Shown here piece by piece: positions 16,500-24,852 of a stretch of DNA of 64,000 nucleotides. The stretch is from positions 1 through 64,000 of the forward strand of contig NZ_SLXT01000005.1 in the NCBI RefSeq assembly GCF_004341395.1. Reading direction: 5' to 3'. The position numbers were made by a program, and so were the translations under genes. Every line of letters starts with the position of its first letter. Positions within the stretch are counted from its first letter, which is position 1. The DNA comes from Heliophilum fasciatum. Its GTDB lineage: Bacteria; Bacillota; Desulfitobacteriia; Heliobacteriales; Heliobacteriaceae. The notes beneath the pieces are model-generated. The model was not told where the DNA came from. It was given only the letters and a program-made list of their open reading frames with translations, and did no database searches.

Positions 16500-17339
16500 T
16501 TGAGCCAGCGATTGAGCCCGCCTGTGATCAGGCAAGTGATGCGCAAGGCTTGGCGTTCCGAGCGCGGAGCATTGCCGTTAGCCATGATCGTGCTGACGAT
16601 CATCGTAACAATGTCAGCGGCGATTGCACGCTATGTGTTCTTTGAAAGTGGATCCGATGGATCCCGGAAGCACTTGGAGAATATCCAACTTCGTTATGCT
16701 GCTGGATCCGGTGCGGAACATTATATTTATTTTATTCGCAAGCAATTAAATGCCAAATTAAAGCATCTTAGGCTCGCAACGGAGCAAACGGGGGATGTAG
16801 TACGCTGGCGAGTCGATGATGAGGTAGACTATCTTAAGGACAATAACCCGGATCTGGGAAAAGCGCAGACGATCGACAACCTTTGCTACTTGACGGAATC
16901 GGAATTAAGCGAAGCGTCCTGGAAATCAACAGAATTAGCGCGAGCGATCACGATGGGCAATCGCTCATTCGGTTACCGCTTACTGACTCAAGCAGAAGCA
17001 GGTGGCAAAAATCCCGTGGTACAAAGTAATTCCGGAGGTCAAGAAAACGCAGGGAATGAGGAAGGGGATATTCGAAGCGGTGGTACCATCCAAACCATCC
17101 AAGGACCGTCCATTGTCTTAGCGCCGACGCCGAATGTGCGCGATTCTTTTCAAGTGCGCTTTCAGATTGTGCCGACCCTTAATGGAACAACGCCGGCTCA
17201 GCAACCGATCAAAGTGGCGGCAGGGTTTTCGGTCATGGCGGTTCAGGAAGGAATTCCTTATACAGTAATTAAAAATGTGCCACCTGCATCGGTGCAGGAA
17301 TTTCAAATCCGCAAGTTGAATCTTCAATTGGTGCAATAG
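16500..17339 (+). CDS. Minor pilin, PilX/GspK-like
   Basis: This 279-residue protein has the N-terminus RSERGALPLAMIVLTIIVTMSAAIARYVFFE, which looks like a prepilin helix but has leucine/alanine instead of glutamate at position +5. This is the known character of GspK/PilX-type tip subunits. The region after the helix (LRYAAGSGAEHYIYFIRKQL) also matches the AEAGxxxA-type pattern of PilX. The start is TTG at 16500 behind GGGGGAGG (16488-16495); the in-frame ATG at 16461 overlaps the previous gene. With the PilV- and PilW-like genes it completes a tip complex set. Confidence 0.7.
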   Translation: MSQRLSPPVIRQVMRKAWRSERGALPLAMIVLTIIVTMSAAIARYVFFESGSDGSRKHLENIQLRYAAGSGAEHYIYFIRKQLNAKLKHLRLATEQTGDVVRWRVDDEVDYLKDNNPDLGKAQTIDNLCYLTESELSEASWKSTELARAITMGNRSFGYRLLTQAEAGGKNPVVQSNSGGQENAGNEEGDIRSGGTIQTIQGPSIVLAPTPNVRDSFQVRFQIVPTLNGTTPAQQPIKVAAGFSVMAVQEGIPYTVIKNVPPASVQEFQIRKLNLQLVQ

Positions 17340-17364
17340 ACTTGGGGGAGTTGAATATTTCAGC

Positions 17365-18159
17365 ATGGAGTTTGTGGCCGATTATGGGTTGCCGTTTATT
17401 CTTTTTATGTTTGGGTTGGCGATCGGCTCATTTTTAAATGTGGTGATCTATCGTTTACCACGGGAAGAGTCGCTGGTTGTGCCTGGCAGCCATTGTCCGT
17501 CTTGTAATGCGTCTTTGCGTTGGTATGAGCTTTTTCCGGTGGTAAGCTATCTCTGGCAACGAGGACGGTGCCGCCATTGTTCGGCGCCCATCGCTTGGCG
17601 CTATCCGGCAGTGGAACTGGTCGTGGGCCTATCGTTTGCCGGTTTGCTGTTGGCCTTGGGGACCTGGGATTGGCGCTGGCTGGTGTTGGCAGTGCTGGTG
17701 ACGATCTTGGTGGCGATCACCGGTATCGATATGGATCATCTGATTATTCCTAATCGCTTGCTGCTCTTGGCACTGCCCTTTTGTTTATCGGGGCCTTGGT
17801 TCTGGGCATGGCCATCGTTACCGGCGGCACCGGAATTCTGGTCAGCTGCTTTGGGCGGTGTGACGGGGGCCGGTTTGCTCGGTGGGGTCTTTGTTGCCAG
17901 CCGCGGTGGTATGGGCCTCGGTGACGTGAAATTTATGGCTGTATTTGGTTTGTTTTTGTCGCCGCTCTGGACCGTATGGTCCCTGACGATCGGCAGTTTA
18001 TTCGGATCGTTATGGGGGCTGGTTGGTATGGTGGGCGGCCGTTATGGCCGGAAGTCGGAGATCCCCTTTGGGCCTTTTTTGGCGTTGGGCTGGATCGTCG
18101 TGGTTTTATTGCGACTTTTTGGTTTTTCACCGGATGTGGTGTCCTTGTTGATTCGTTAG
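17365..18159 (+). CDS. pilD: Prepilin peptidase PilD/GspO
   Basis: This aspartyl membrane protease cleaves prepilin leaders and N-methylates the new N-terminus. The 264-residue polytopic protein has the N-terminal methylase-type domain with two CxxC pairs (CPSC about 44, CRHC about 69) and the FLNVVIYRLPRE motif. The catalytic aspartates are in GIDMDHLIIP (about 121) and GLGDVKFM (about 186). It is the only prepilin peptidase in the window, so it probably serves all three pilin loci. It starts at ATG 17365 after the minor pilins. Confidence 0.93.
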   Translation: MEFVADYGLPFILFMFGLAIGSFLNVVIYRLPREESLVVPGSHCPSCNASLRWYELFPVVSYLWQRGRCRHCSAPIAWRYPAVELVVGLSFAGLLLALGTWDWRWLVLAVLVTILVAITGIDMDHLIIPNRLLLLALPFCLSGPWFWAWPSLPAAPEFWSAALGGVTGAGLLGGVFVASRGGMGLGDVKFMAVFGLFLSPLWTVWSLTIGSLFGSLWGLVGMVGGRYGRKSEIPFGPFLALGWIVVVLLRLFGFSPDVVSLLIR

Positions 18160-18198
18160 CAAAAAAAGACTTCCTGACGAGAAGGAGTGGTCAGCGCG

Positions 18199-18816
18199 GT
18201 GGAGTCGATCAATTTACTGCCTGTAGAACTGCAGCCTCAAAAAGCCGATCGGCGTACCTTACTGATGCGCTGGGCCTCTGTCGGGATATTGCTGTTGTTG
18301 GGAATCGCCTATGTGATTTTTGTGGTGCAGCTTTTCTGGTGGCAGTGGGAAGTACAGCAGATGGAAGCAGAGATGGATACACTTCGACCGCAAGTGGAAC
18401 AAGTGGAACTGCTGGAGCGGCAGATTGCGGTTGATCAAAACAAAACAACTACGTTAGAGCAATTGCATCAAACGCGCTTATCCTGGGCCGAAGTTTTTCG
18501 TGAAATTAAGAATAGTACGCCCGACGGCGTCTGGCTGATGACGGTGGCCGTCAATCCCGAAACAACCAAGAATGTTGTCGAAATCGAAGGACAAACGACG
18601 ATTTTTGAACAGGTCGGTGTACTAGCGCTGCGGCTCAAGGAACTACCTTATTTTACCGATACTGTAATTGTGGAAGCGAAAGATCAGGTCGTGAATGGGC
18701 AAGTGGTCACACGCTTTTTGATTCGTTGCTCCGTGAAGCCCGATCCGGAAGTACTGATGGATAGCAAGGGCCAAGAGAAAAAATTGTCCGGTGCGAATGG
18801 GGAAGGAGCGCAATGA
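18199..18816 (+). CDS. pilN: PilN-like protein (second copy)
   Basis: This 205-residue protein has the PilN signature ESINLLPVELQPQKADRR at the N-terminus, a membrane helix at about 25-50 (ILLLLGIAYVIFVVQLFWW), then a coiled coil and a ferredoxin-like domain (WAEVFREIKNSTPDGVWLMTV). GTG at 18199 is preferred because the ribosome site GAAGGAG ends at 18186, right against the alternative GTG at 18187. The stop overlaps the next start (ATGA). It is clearly a paralogue of 3643-4311, so the cell carries two alignment complexes. Confidence 0.75.
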   Translation: MESINLLPVELQPQKADRRTLLMRWASVGILLLLGIAYVIFVVQLFWWQWEVQQMEAEMDTLRPQVEQVELLERQIAVDQNKTTTLEQLHQTRLSWAEVFREIKNSTPDGVWLMTVAVNPETTKNVVEIEGQTTIFEQVGVLALRLKELPYFTDTVIVEAKDQVVNGQVVTRFLIRCSVKPDPEVLMDSKGQEKKLSGANGEGAQ

Positions 18817-19937
18817 TGAGCGGTTGGCAAAAGATGAAACTACCCATTGCGTTGCCGGAAGATTCGCCCCTTAGGCAGTTTTGGCAGCAACGAACGCCGC
18901 GGGAACGCGTATTGATGACGGTCTTTGGTATGGTGGTCTCGCTGACGGGACTTTATACCTTGTTGATATCGGATCAGTTTGACCAGTATCAATTGCTTCG
19001 GGAGCAATTACCAACAACACGCTTGCAGTTGGAAGATGCCCGGGCCAAGGTCAAGCGATTACCGGAATTGCAAGTGAAGCAGAACGCACTGGCTGAGCGG
19101 ATGAGCAATGCCATGCTGCTCTACCCGAAGAATTTGCATTCCGGTACGCTCGCGTTGATGGTGGGGGAAGCCGCCCGGGCCGCACAGGTACAAGTTAAGT
19201 ATTTCTACCCGCAGCCGACGGTGGAACGTCCAGGCAAGGGGGCGGAAAAAATCGTTACGGAAGTACCGGTCGACTTGCTGGTGGAAGGGACCTATGAGCA
19301 GTTGTCTGATTTTTGGGTACGCTTGGAAAACTTGCAGGGCAATGTGGTCATCCGTGGCTTTGCTGCTTCCTGGGAGACCAACCGCGTCAACCGACCGGCG
19401 CAAGCAACGGAGAAACAAGCGGCCAAAACGGAAAGCAATGGTAGCGGATTCATCTTGGGGTTACTGGATCGTTTGATCAGTGCTTCGGGCATCGGGGGCG
19501 GGAAGGGAACTGGCGGTGCTACCGGTACCGCTTCCCAAGGCGGGCAATCAACGTCCGGAACAGCAACGCGGATACCTCGCGCGGCTTATCAGCCGAATGT
19601 CAAAGGGCCAACACCGACGTTAAATGTGGTGTATAAGCTTTCCTTTGTGGAAGTGGACGGAGGCAAAGCGCCGGACCAAGTTGACCTGGACAAGTATGCT
19701 CGTGGGCGCAATGATCCTTTTGAACCACAAACCTGGGATGAGGCCAATCCGTGGTTACTACCGGAAGGCTTTGTGCTACCGGAGGAGAACAAGGTACCGG
19801 TAGCGGATGGGGCCAAGCCATCAGTAGCTGGGCAGCCGGGTGGGCCGGGATGGCCATTGTCGGATTCAGTGACGGGGAACTTTCCGGGATGGCCTTCGTT
19901 GACACCAAACACAGCGCAGAATCCGGCGGGGAACTAG
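18813..19937 (+). CDS. pilO: PilO-like protein with an extended, PilP-like tail
   Basis: The first 190 residues fit PilO: a cytoplasmic start, one membrane helix at about 34-53 (MTVFGMVVSLTGLYTLLI), a coiled coil, and the LALMVGEAARAAQVQVKYF ferredoxin-like domain. After a glycine/serine/threonine-rich linker (about 215-265) the chain continues to 374 residues. It contains YARGRNDPFEPQTWDE, reminiscent of the RDPF motif of PilP proteins, and a proline-glycine-rich end. PilO proteins are normally about 200 residues. A PilO-PilP-like fusion is therefore possible, which would explain why no separate PilP is seen here. Confidence 0.65.
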   Translation: MMSGWQKMKLPIALPEDSPLRQFWQQRTPRERVLMTVFGMVVSLTGLYTLLISDQFDQYQLLREQLPTTRLQLEDARAKVKRLPELQVKQNALAERMSNAMLLYPKNLHSGTLALMVGEAARAAQVQVKYFYPQPTVERPGKGAEKIVTEVPVDLLVEGTYEQLSDFWVRLENLQGNVVIRGFAASWETNRVNRPAQATEKQAAKTESNGSGFILGLLDRLISASGIGGGKGTGGATGTASQGGQSTSGTATRIPRAAYQPNVKGPTPTLNVVYKLSFVEVDGGKAPDQVDLDKYARGRNDPFEPQTWDEANPWLLPEGFVLPEENKVPVADGAKPSVAGQPGGPGWPLSDSVTGNFPGWPSLTPNTAQNPAGN

Positions 19938-19955
19938 GCTGGCGGAGGTGACGAT

Positions 19956-21044
19956 ATGTTTCGTAAGCAGCGGTTGCTGCTGGGGGTTGAATATGGCGAG
20001 ACGGCAGTGCGCATGGTGCTCACGGAGTGGCAAAAAGATCAATTTCAATTGATCGGGGTAGCGATGGCGCCGCTGCCCATGGGGGATGTGGAACATACCC
20101 CGGATGAAGAGCGCAAACAGGAAATTAACAAAGCACTCAATGCTTGTTTGCAGCAATTAGGAATCAAAGGCGGCAAGGTCAATTTTTCCTTTGCACCGAA
20201 GAATCTGATCACACGGGTAGTGCGCCTTCCGGAAATGCCTAAGGAAGAGATGCGGGCCGCGCTGCGCTGGGAGTTAGAAAAATACATACCGGATTCCGTA
20301 GAGCATTATGTGTATGATTTTACGCAGCATGGCCGTGAAGACCTGGAAGAAGGGCCGATGGTTCGATTGCTGCTGGTGGCGGTGCCGCAGGAGGAGGTCA
20401 AGGGCTTTCTTCCCGGATTAAAAAAAGCCGGACTGCAGGCGGTGTCTGTGGAAACGGCGTCCTATGCATTGGCACGTTTGGTGTTGTCGAAGGGGGATAA
20501 AGCACGACCTGGTACGCTGTTGGAACTGGGTGAGTCGCGATCGATGCTGACGGTTGTCCGTGATCATGCGGTGCAATTTATTCGTAGTATCCCCATAGGT
20601 ACTTTGCAGTTGGAAGAAAGCTTGGCGGAGATCTCGGGGATGGCGCGGGAACAGGTGCGAGAGCGAATTCGTAGCGGCGCTTTGTTTACCCATCTGGACT
20701 TGTCGCTGGCTGATGAAGTGGCAATGGAAGATTCACTGGATGCGGCGCTGCAAGCTAAAGCGGTGCGTGCCTTTTTGACGGAATTGGTCAGTGAGGTCCA
20801 GCGTTCAATTGACTATTTTCGTTTGCAAGTGCGGGAGCAATTGGATTTACAGTTGACCGTGGCTGGAGAGCTGGCCAATCATCCCAAGCTGGCGCCGTGG
20901 ATGGCGGCGAATCTGGATGTGGCCGTTGCACCGATTGATCTGGGCGGTTTGCTAGGGGAGCGGAGTACGGCAAAATGCCATGGTGAACTGCGACCGGAGA
21001 TGGCGGTGGCCGTAGGCTTGGCCACGCGTAAGGGTCTGTTGTGA
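19956..21044 (+). CDS. pilM: PilM-like protein (second copy)
   Basis: This 362-residue protein has the actin-like ATPase fold of PilM/GspL cytoplasmic domains. The N-terminus LLLGVEYGETAVRMVLTEW corresponds to the first phosphate loop. RLPEMPKEEMRAALRWELEKYIP is a PilM hallmark, and the region LLELGESRSMLTVV matches the second phosphate-loop strand. Unusually, it follows pilN and pilO in this locus rather than preceding them. The start is ATG at 19956 behind GGAGGTGACG. Confidence 0.8.
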   Translation: MFRKQRLLLGVEYGETAVRMVLTEWQKDQFQLIGVAMAPLPMGDVEHTPDEERKQEINKALNACLQQLGIKGGKVNFSFAPKNLITRVVRLPEMPKEEMRAALRWELEKYIPDSVEHYVYDFTQHGREDLEEGPMVRLLLVAVPQEEVKGFLPGLKKAGLQAVSVETASYALARLVLSKGDKARPGTLLELGESRSMLTVVRDHAVQFIRSIPIGTLQLEESLAEISGMAREQVRERIRSGALFTHLDLSLADEVAMEDSLDAALQAKAVRAFLTELVSEVQRSIDYFRLQVREQLDLQLTVAGELANHPKLAPWMAANLDVAVAPIDLGGLLGERSTAKCHGELRPEMAVAVGLATRKGLL

Positions 21045-21069
21045 AGTAGGAAGTTAAGGAGTCGAAAAG

Positions 21070-22662
21070 ATGACCGAAGGGAACTTGTTGGGTGAGTCAA
21101 GGATGACGGAGAAGGGTACGGAGATGACTCCGCAGCAGGGAGAGGGATTAACGAATTCGGTAGTTTCGGAGGTAGATGCAGAAGTCAAGCGACCACTTCC
21201 GGAGAAAGAATCTGTACTTGGATCAGCGGTGGCAGCGATGGTAAGTGAGGATGGGCCATCATCACGAATGTTTTTTTGGTTGCTGCCTTTTTTTGTTGTG
21301 GCCAGTGCGATATTGGTTAAGATGTATACCAACTTCTACGGAGACAGCGACCAGTTCTGGTCGTATGCGATTGGTCGTTGGATTGTGGAAAATGGGACGT
21401 GGCCGACGGTGGATCCCTTCTCATGGACGGTAGAAGGGAAGCCTTGGATTACGCATGAGTGGCTGTTTTGTTGGGTTTTATATCATCTTGTCGAATCGAT
21501 CGGCTATATAGGTACGGCGTTATTTATCGCCAGTGCGTATCTGATCACAGCGTATGTGTTGCTGGCCATATGTATCAAACAAAATTCATCGGGAATCGTG
21601 TACTGGATTTATGCAATAGGTACTTGGTTGCTGGTGTATATGACAGCCATGCCGCGTGCTTTTGTTTTTACTTTTAGCTTTATAGCCGTGATGATGTACT
21701 TGCTTCGCTTCCACCGTTCCACAAAGTGGATTTATTTGATCCCCCTCGTATTTGTGGCCTGGGGAAATATGCATACTACGGTGGTTCATGGTTTTTTAAT
21801 CTTATGTATGGAAACCTTAGTGGCGACGATTCTTTTCCGGGATCGGTCGCTGTGGAAGGTTGCTTTGTTGTGTCTGGTGGCCACGCTGATGAATCCCTAT
21901 GGCATAGGGGTATGGGAATATGCCATTACTCATACGACGAGCGATTTTGCCAATTATATCAATGAATTTCAAGCGCCTGATTTTAAGAATAAATTCTTTT
22001 ATGCCCTTTATTTGATCATTGGATTTACTGGCACGATGGCAACGCTGGAGGCATACAAGCGCTATCGCCAGGGTATGTTAGAGCGTCACTATGACTATCT
22101 GATGTTGTTTTTTTGGTATTGGGTATCCTTTATTTACGCATTTATGACGGTTCGTGTGATTCAATATGCAATTATTTTTTGGATTATTTGCTTCGCGACC
22201 TTTGTGCCTACTTGGGTTGCGCGCCAATTCCGTCTTAAGTCGGCTGTGATTACGGTGATTTTGGGTGTCTTTATGCTGGCGATGGCGGCTCGTTTTCCCT
22301 TTATTCCCACCTTTGTCGTCAATCCGGTCATCGTGCCAGAGGAGCCGGTAGCGTATCTGCAGGAGCACCCGGAGATTAACGAACGTATTTTTAATAATTA
22401 TGCCTTTGGCGGCTATCTCTTGCTTATGAAGGAAAAAGTGTTTATTGATGCGCGAGCTGATGTGTTTGCGGAACATGGTGTTTTTCAGGATTATATAGCG
22501 GCGGTACGCCTACAGACTTCGCCGGAGAGTATCATGGATAAGTATGGAGTCAAGACGCTACTTCTCTTGCGCAGTGATGCCGTGTCTTTTTACTTTGATG
22601 GTCGTCCCGGTTGGAAAAAAGTATACGAAGACGATGTATCGGTGATTTTCACAAGAAGTTAA
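21070..22662 (+). CDS. Polytopic membrane protein, GT-C-like glycosyltransferase candidate
   Basis: This 530-residue protein has a hydrophilic start of about 70 residues, then about ten membrane segments. An early external loop reads WPTVDPFSWTVEGKPWITHEW, with acidic and aromatic residues as seen in GT-C enzymes that use lipid-linked sugars. A C-terminal soluble part (YAFGGYLLLMKEKVFIDARADVF) follows. The general plan matches large membrane glycosyltransferases, but no exact family is recognised. It starts 25 bases after pilM and is followed by gtrA and, in reverse, a GtrB-like GT2 gene. This gives the classical trio for adding a single sugar outside the membrane. Confidence 0.5.
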   Translation: MTEGNLLGESRMTEKGTEMTPQQGEGLTNSVVSEVDAEVKRPLPEKESVLGSAVAAMVSEDGPSSRMFFWLLPFFVVASAILVKMYTNFYGDSDQFWSYAIGRWIVENGTWPTVDPFSWTVEGKPWITHEWLFCWVLYHLVESIGYIGTALFIASAYLITAYVLLAICIKQNSSGIVYWIYAIGTWLLVYMTAMPRAFVFTFSFIAVMMYLLRFHRSTKWIYLIPLVFVAWGNMHTTVVHGFLILCMETLVATILFRDRSLWKVALLCLVATLMNPYGIGVWEYAITHTTSDFANYINEFQAPDFKNKFFYALYLIIGFTGTMATLEAYKRYRQGMLERHYDYLMLFFWYWVSFIYAFMTVRVIQYAIIFWIICFATFVPTWVARQFRLKSAVITVILGVFMLAMAARFPFIPTFVVNPVIVPEEPVAYLQEHPEINERIFNNYAFGGYLLLMKEKVFIDARADVFAEHGVFQDYIAAVRLQTSPESIMDKYGVKTLLLLRSDAVSFYFDGRPGWKKVYEDDVSVIFTRS

Positions 22663-22728
22663 AGCAAAATTAAGCGACAGGCGTTAACCGCAGGGGAAGG
22701 GTTCTTTATAACGCTCAGAAGGCAGGCC

Positions 22729-23244
22729 TTGGTTGGCGACAACCGTACGATGGGTCTTCTATCACAGATGAAGGACGGTGGGGTGTTGACAGAGTGGGGA
22801 GTTAGACAGGAAAGGGGACACGAACAAGGGGCCCTAGCGAAACGGCATAAGCTACGGATAATTGGCTGGTGGCAGAAGCTGATCGCTTACCAAGCGGTAC
22901 GGTTTTTGCTGGTAGGGGCCTTGAACACGCTCGTAGGCTATTCGTTCTTTGCGTTTTTTTTGTTTATCGGGTTGCACTATGCCTTGGCTTCTTTCTTGGC
23001 GCAGGCTTTGGGTGTGGTGTTTAATTTTTTTTCTACCGGTAACTTGGTCTTTCGTAACCACGATGTAGCGGCAGCTTGGAAGTTTGCTTTGGTCTACAGC
23101 GTGACGTATTTACTTAACGTGATGGGTCTGAACGCATTGGTGTCTTTGTCAGTAGATATGTATCTGGCCGGGGCGTTACTGACTTTGCCAATGGCAGCCA
23201 TCGCCTACTTGTTAAATAAGAATTTTGTTTTTGGCCGGTGTTAA
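22729..23244 (+). CDS. gtrA: GtrA family membrane protein (putative lipid-linked sugar flippase)
   Basis: This 171-residue protein has four membrane helices and the GtrA pattern: RFLLVGALNTLVGYSFFAFF in the first helix, the FFSTGNLVFRN loop, and the ending AIAYLLNKNFVF. GtrA proteins are thought to flip undecaprenyl-phosphate-linked sugars. About 55 hydrophilic residues precede the domain, so a shorter start is possible; TTG at 22729 has AGAAGGCAGG just upstream. Context links it to the GT-C-like protein upstream and the GT2 gene downstream. Confidence 0.8.
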   Translation: MVGDNRTMGLLSQMKDGGVLTEWGVRQERGHEQGALAKRHKLRIIGWWQKLIAYQAVRFLLVGALNTLVGYSFFAFFLFIGLHYALASFLAQALGVVFNFFSTGNLVFRNHDVAAAWKFALVYSVTYLLNVMGLNALVSLSVDMYLAGALLTLPMAAIAYLLNKNFVFGRC

Positions 23245-23279
23245 GATGTTGTTTCTTAAGAGGCCTTTTGGAGGTAGAT

Positions 23280-23626
23280 ATGGGCAGGGTGCTCTCATGG
23301 AATAGCTTTCCTTGTATGGAACATTGAAAAGTCTTTTCTTATCTGTTCGGTTTGGTGATCTGCCAAAACAGTAGGGTTTTGCCTGCCTTATAGCAATCCG
23401 TAGTTATGGTGATGTTTGCCTAAATGAAGGCGGTGCGTTGTTACACACTCGCAAAATGGACCGTTTTGTCACTTTTGATCAGGCAACTGGTCGGCTCTGT
23501 TGTGAGGCGGGCATGTTATTAAAAGAAATCTTTGACAAGGTGTTGCCCCAGAACTGGTTTTTACCTGTTACGACGCCGGGTACGCAGTATGTTACGGTTG
23601 GCGGTGCAAAATGGAATGCTTAAAAA
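23280..23626 (+). pseudogene. Degraded FAD-binding oxidoreductase gene (DprE1-like)
   Basis: The decayed frame starts with ATG at 23280 behind GGAGGT. It reads MGRVLSWNSFPCMEH, then has a stop, then, across frame changes, AIRSYGDVCLNEGGALLHTRKM, RFVTFDQATGRLCCEAG, and NWFLPVTTPGTQYVTVGGA. These are the FAD-binding segments of the oxidase found beside gtrA in many genomes (the DprE1-type sugar-lipid oxidase family). The gene stops just past the flavin-attachment region, about one quarter of the family's length, and abuts the convergent GT2 gene. It is certainly not functional. Confidence 0.75.
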
Positions 23627-24583
23627 TTAAACGGCTTTACGTATCGATTCACTGGGCTTACTGAATGATTCGGTATGATATACAGGGCGGTTTTTGACTT
23701 CGATAAAGATTCGGGCAATATATTCGCCGATCACACCAAGACAAATCAATTGGATACCACCCATGAAGAGAATGATGGATACTGTTGAGGCCCAGCCGGT
23801 TACGGTTTTGTTGGTAAACAAAGCTTCATAAACGATCAACAAGATGCTGGAAAGGCCGATAAAAGCAACGATAAGTCCGATGTTGGTCGCCAGTTTTAAG
23901 GGGATGGTTGTAGCAGAGGTAATACCGTCAATGGCCAAACGGATCATACTTGGCCAATTGTAATGGGTTTGTCCGGCGGCGCGCTTGGGGCGAACAAATT
24001 CAATCTCCGTCGTGCGATAGCCTAGCGAAGGAACTAAAATGCGAAAAACCCTGTTTTTCTCAGGAAGCGCATTGAGTTCATCCAAGATCCGCCGAGAAAT
24101 CAGTCGATAATTACCAACATTTTGGGGGATATAAACTTTTCCGCTTAAGTGATTGATTAGTTGATAAAATTTCATGGCTGTCCAACGTTTGAGCAAGGAA
24201 TCCTCATCGCGGGAGGAACGTTTGGCATTAACCACATCATATCCTTGCTCCCATTTTTCGACCATTTGAAGGATAATTTCCGGAGGGTCTTGTAAATCGG
24301 CATCCATGACAATGATGGCATCGCCCGTTGCGTAATGAAGGCCAGCTGACACGGCCGCTTCGTGGCCAAAGTTTCTGGATAAATTAACCACACCGATATT
24401 GCTGTACTTAAGTTTCATGGAAAGCAATAATTCATAGGTGGTGTCATGAGAACCATCGTTTACAGCAATGATTTCTGTTTCATAATTTTTCAATTGGTTA
24501 AGTATGTGGTTGATTTGTTCAAAAAAAATACTCACCATTTGAGATTCATTGTACATAGGTACAATAATGCTAATTTTTTTCAT
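23627..24583 (-). CDS. GT2 family glycosyltransferase, GtrB/DPM1-like
   Basis: This 318-residue protein has a GT-A domain: KISIIVPMYNES at the start, NDGSHDTT, the metal-binding DADLQDPPE (about residues 94-102), and two C-terminal membrane helices (about 230-250 and 265-290) typical of polyisoprenyl-phosphate glycosyltransferases such as GtrB, ArnC and YfdH. It would transfer a sugar from a nucleotide donor to undecaprenyl phosphate on the cytoplasmic face. The ATG at 24583 follows AGGAG at 24592-24596. It is convergent with gtrA and its decayed neighbour and divergent from the methyltransferase gene. Confidence 0.85.
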   Translation of the reverse strand: MKKISIIVPMYNESQMVSIFFEQINHILNQLKNYETEIIAVNDGSHDTTYELLLSMKLKYSNIGVVNLSRNFGHEAAVSAGLHYATGDAIIVMDADLQDPPEIILQMVEKWEQGYDVVNAKRSSRDEDSLLKRWTAMKFYQLINHLSGKVYIPQNVGNYRLISRRILDELNALPEKNRVFRILVPSLGYRTTEIEFVRPKRAAGQTHYNWPSMIRLAIDGITSATTIPLKLATNIGLIVAFIGLSSILLIVYEALFTNKTVTGWASTVSIILFMGGIQLICLGVIGEYIARIFIEVKNRPVYHTESFSKPSESIRKAV

Positions 24584-24852
24584 GGATACTACTCCTGTTT
24601 GGTTGAATTGAAGGGTATTGAATTCGTAGAGGGAACTCTGTGGGTTTTAATGGAAAAAGAGTCGACTAGGGATTTTTTTCTTGAACATACTATAGAATCA
24701 GTATTCATTTCAAGCAATAGTAGTACGAAATATTTAATATCGAGTTTGACAAGAGGGCTTAATATGGAACCAATGATATCAAGATAATAAGAGGACACAA
24801 GTGACCGTGGAGTTCAATGGATTCAACGCTGATCAAAAAGGGGTGAAATATA
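24584..24852. other. Divergent intergenic region between GT2 and methyltransferase genes
   Basis: These 269 AT-rich bases contain the ribosome sites of both flanking genes (AGGAG on the minus strand, GGGGTGA on the plus strand). A TTGACA at about 24747 could be a -35 element, but no convincing -10 is at the right distance. Short open frames on both strands overlap flanking genes and do not look like proteins. Confidence 0.4.

Noticed and set aside
24446-24798. Small genes on either strand in the GT2-methyltransferase gap
   Set aside because: Both frames overlap the start of the GT2 gene or its ribosome site and have no protein-like pattern.
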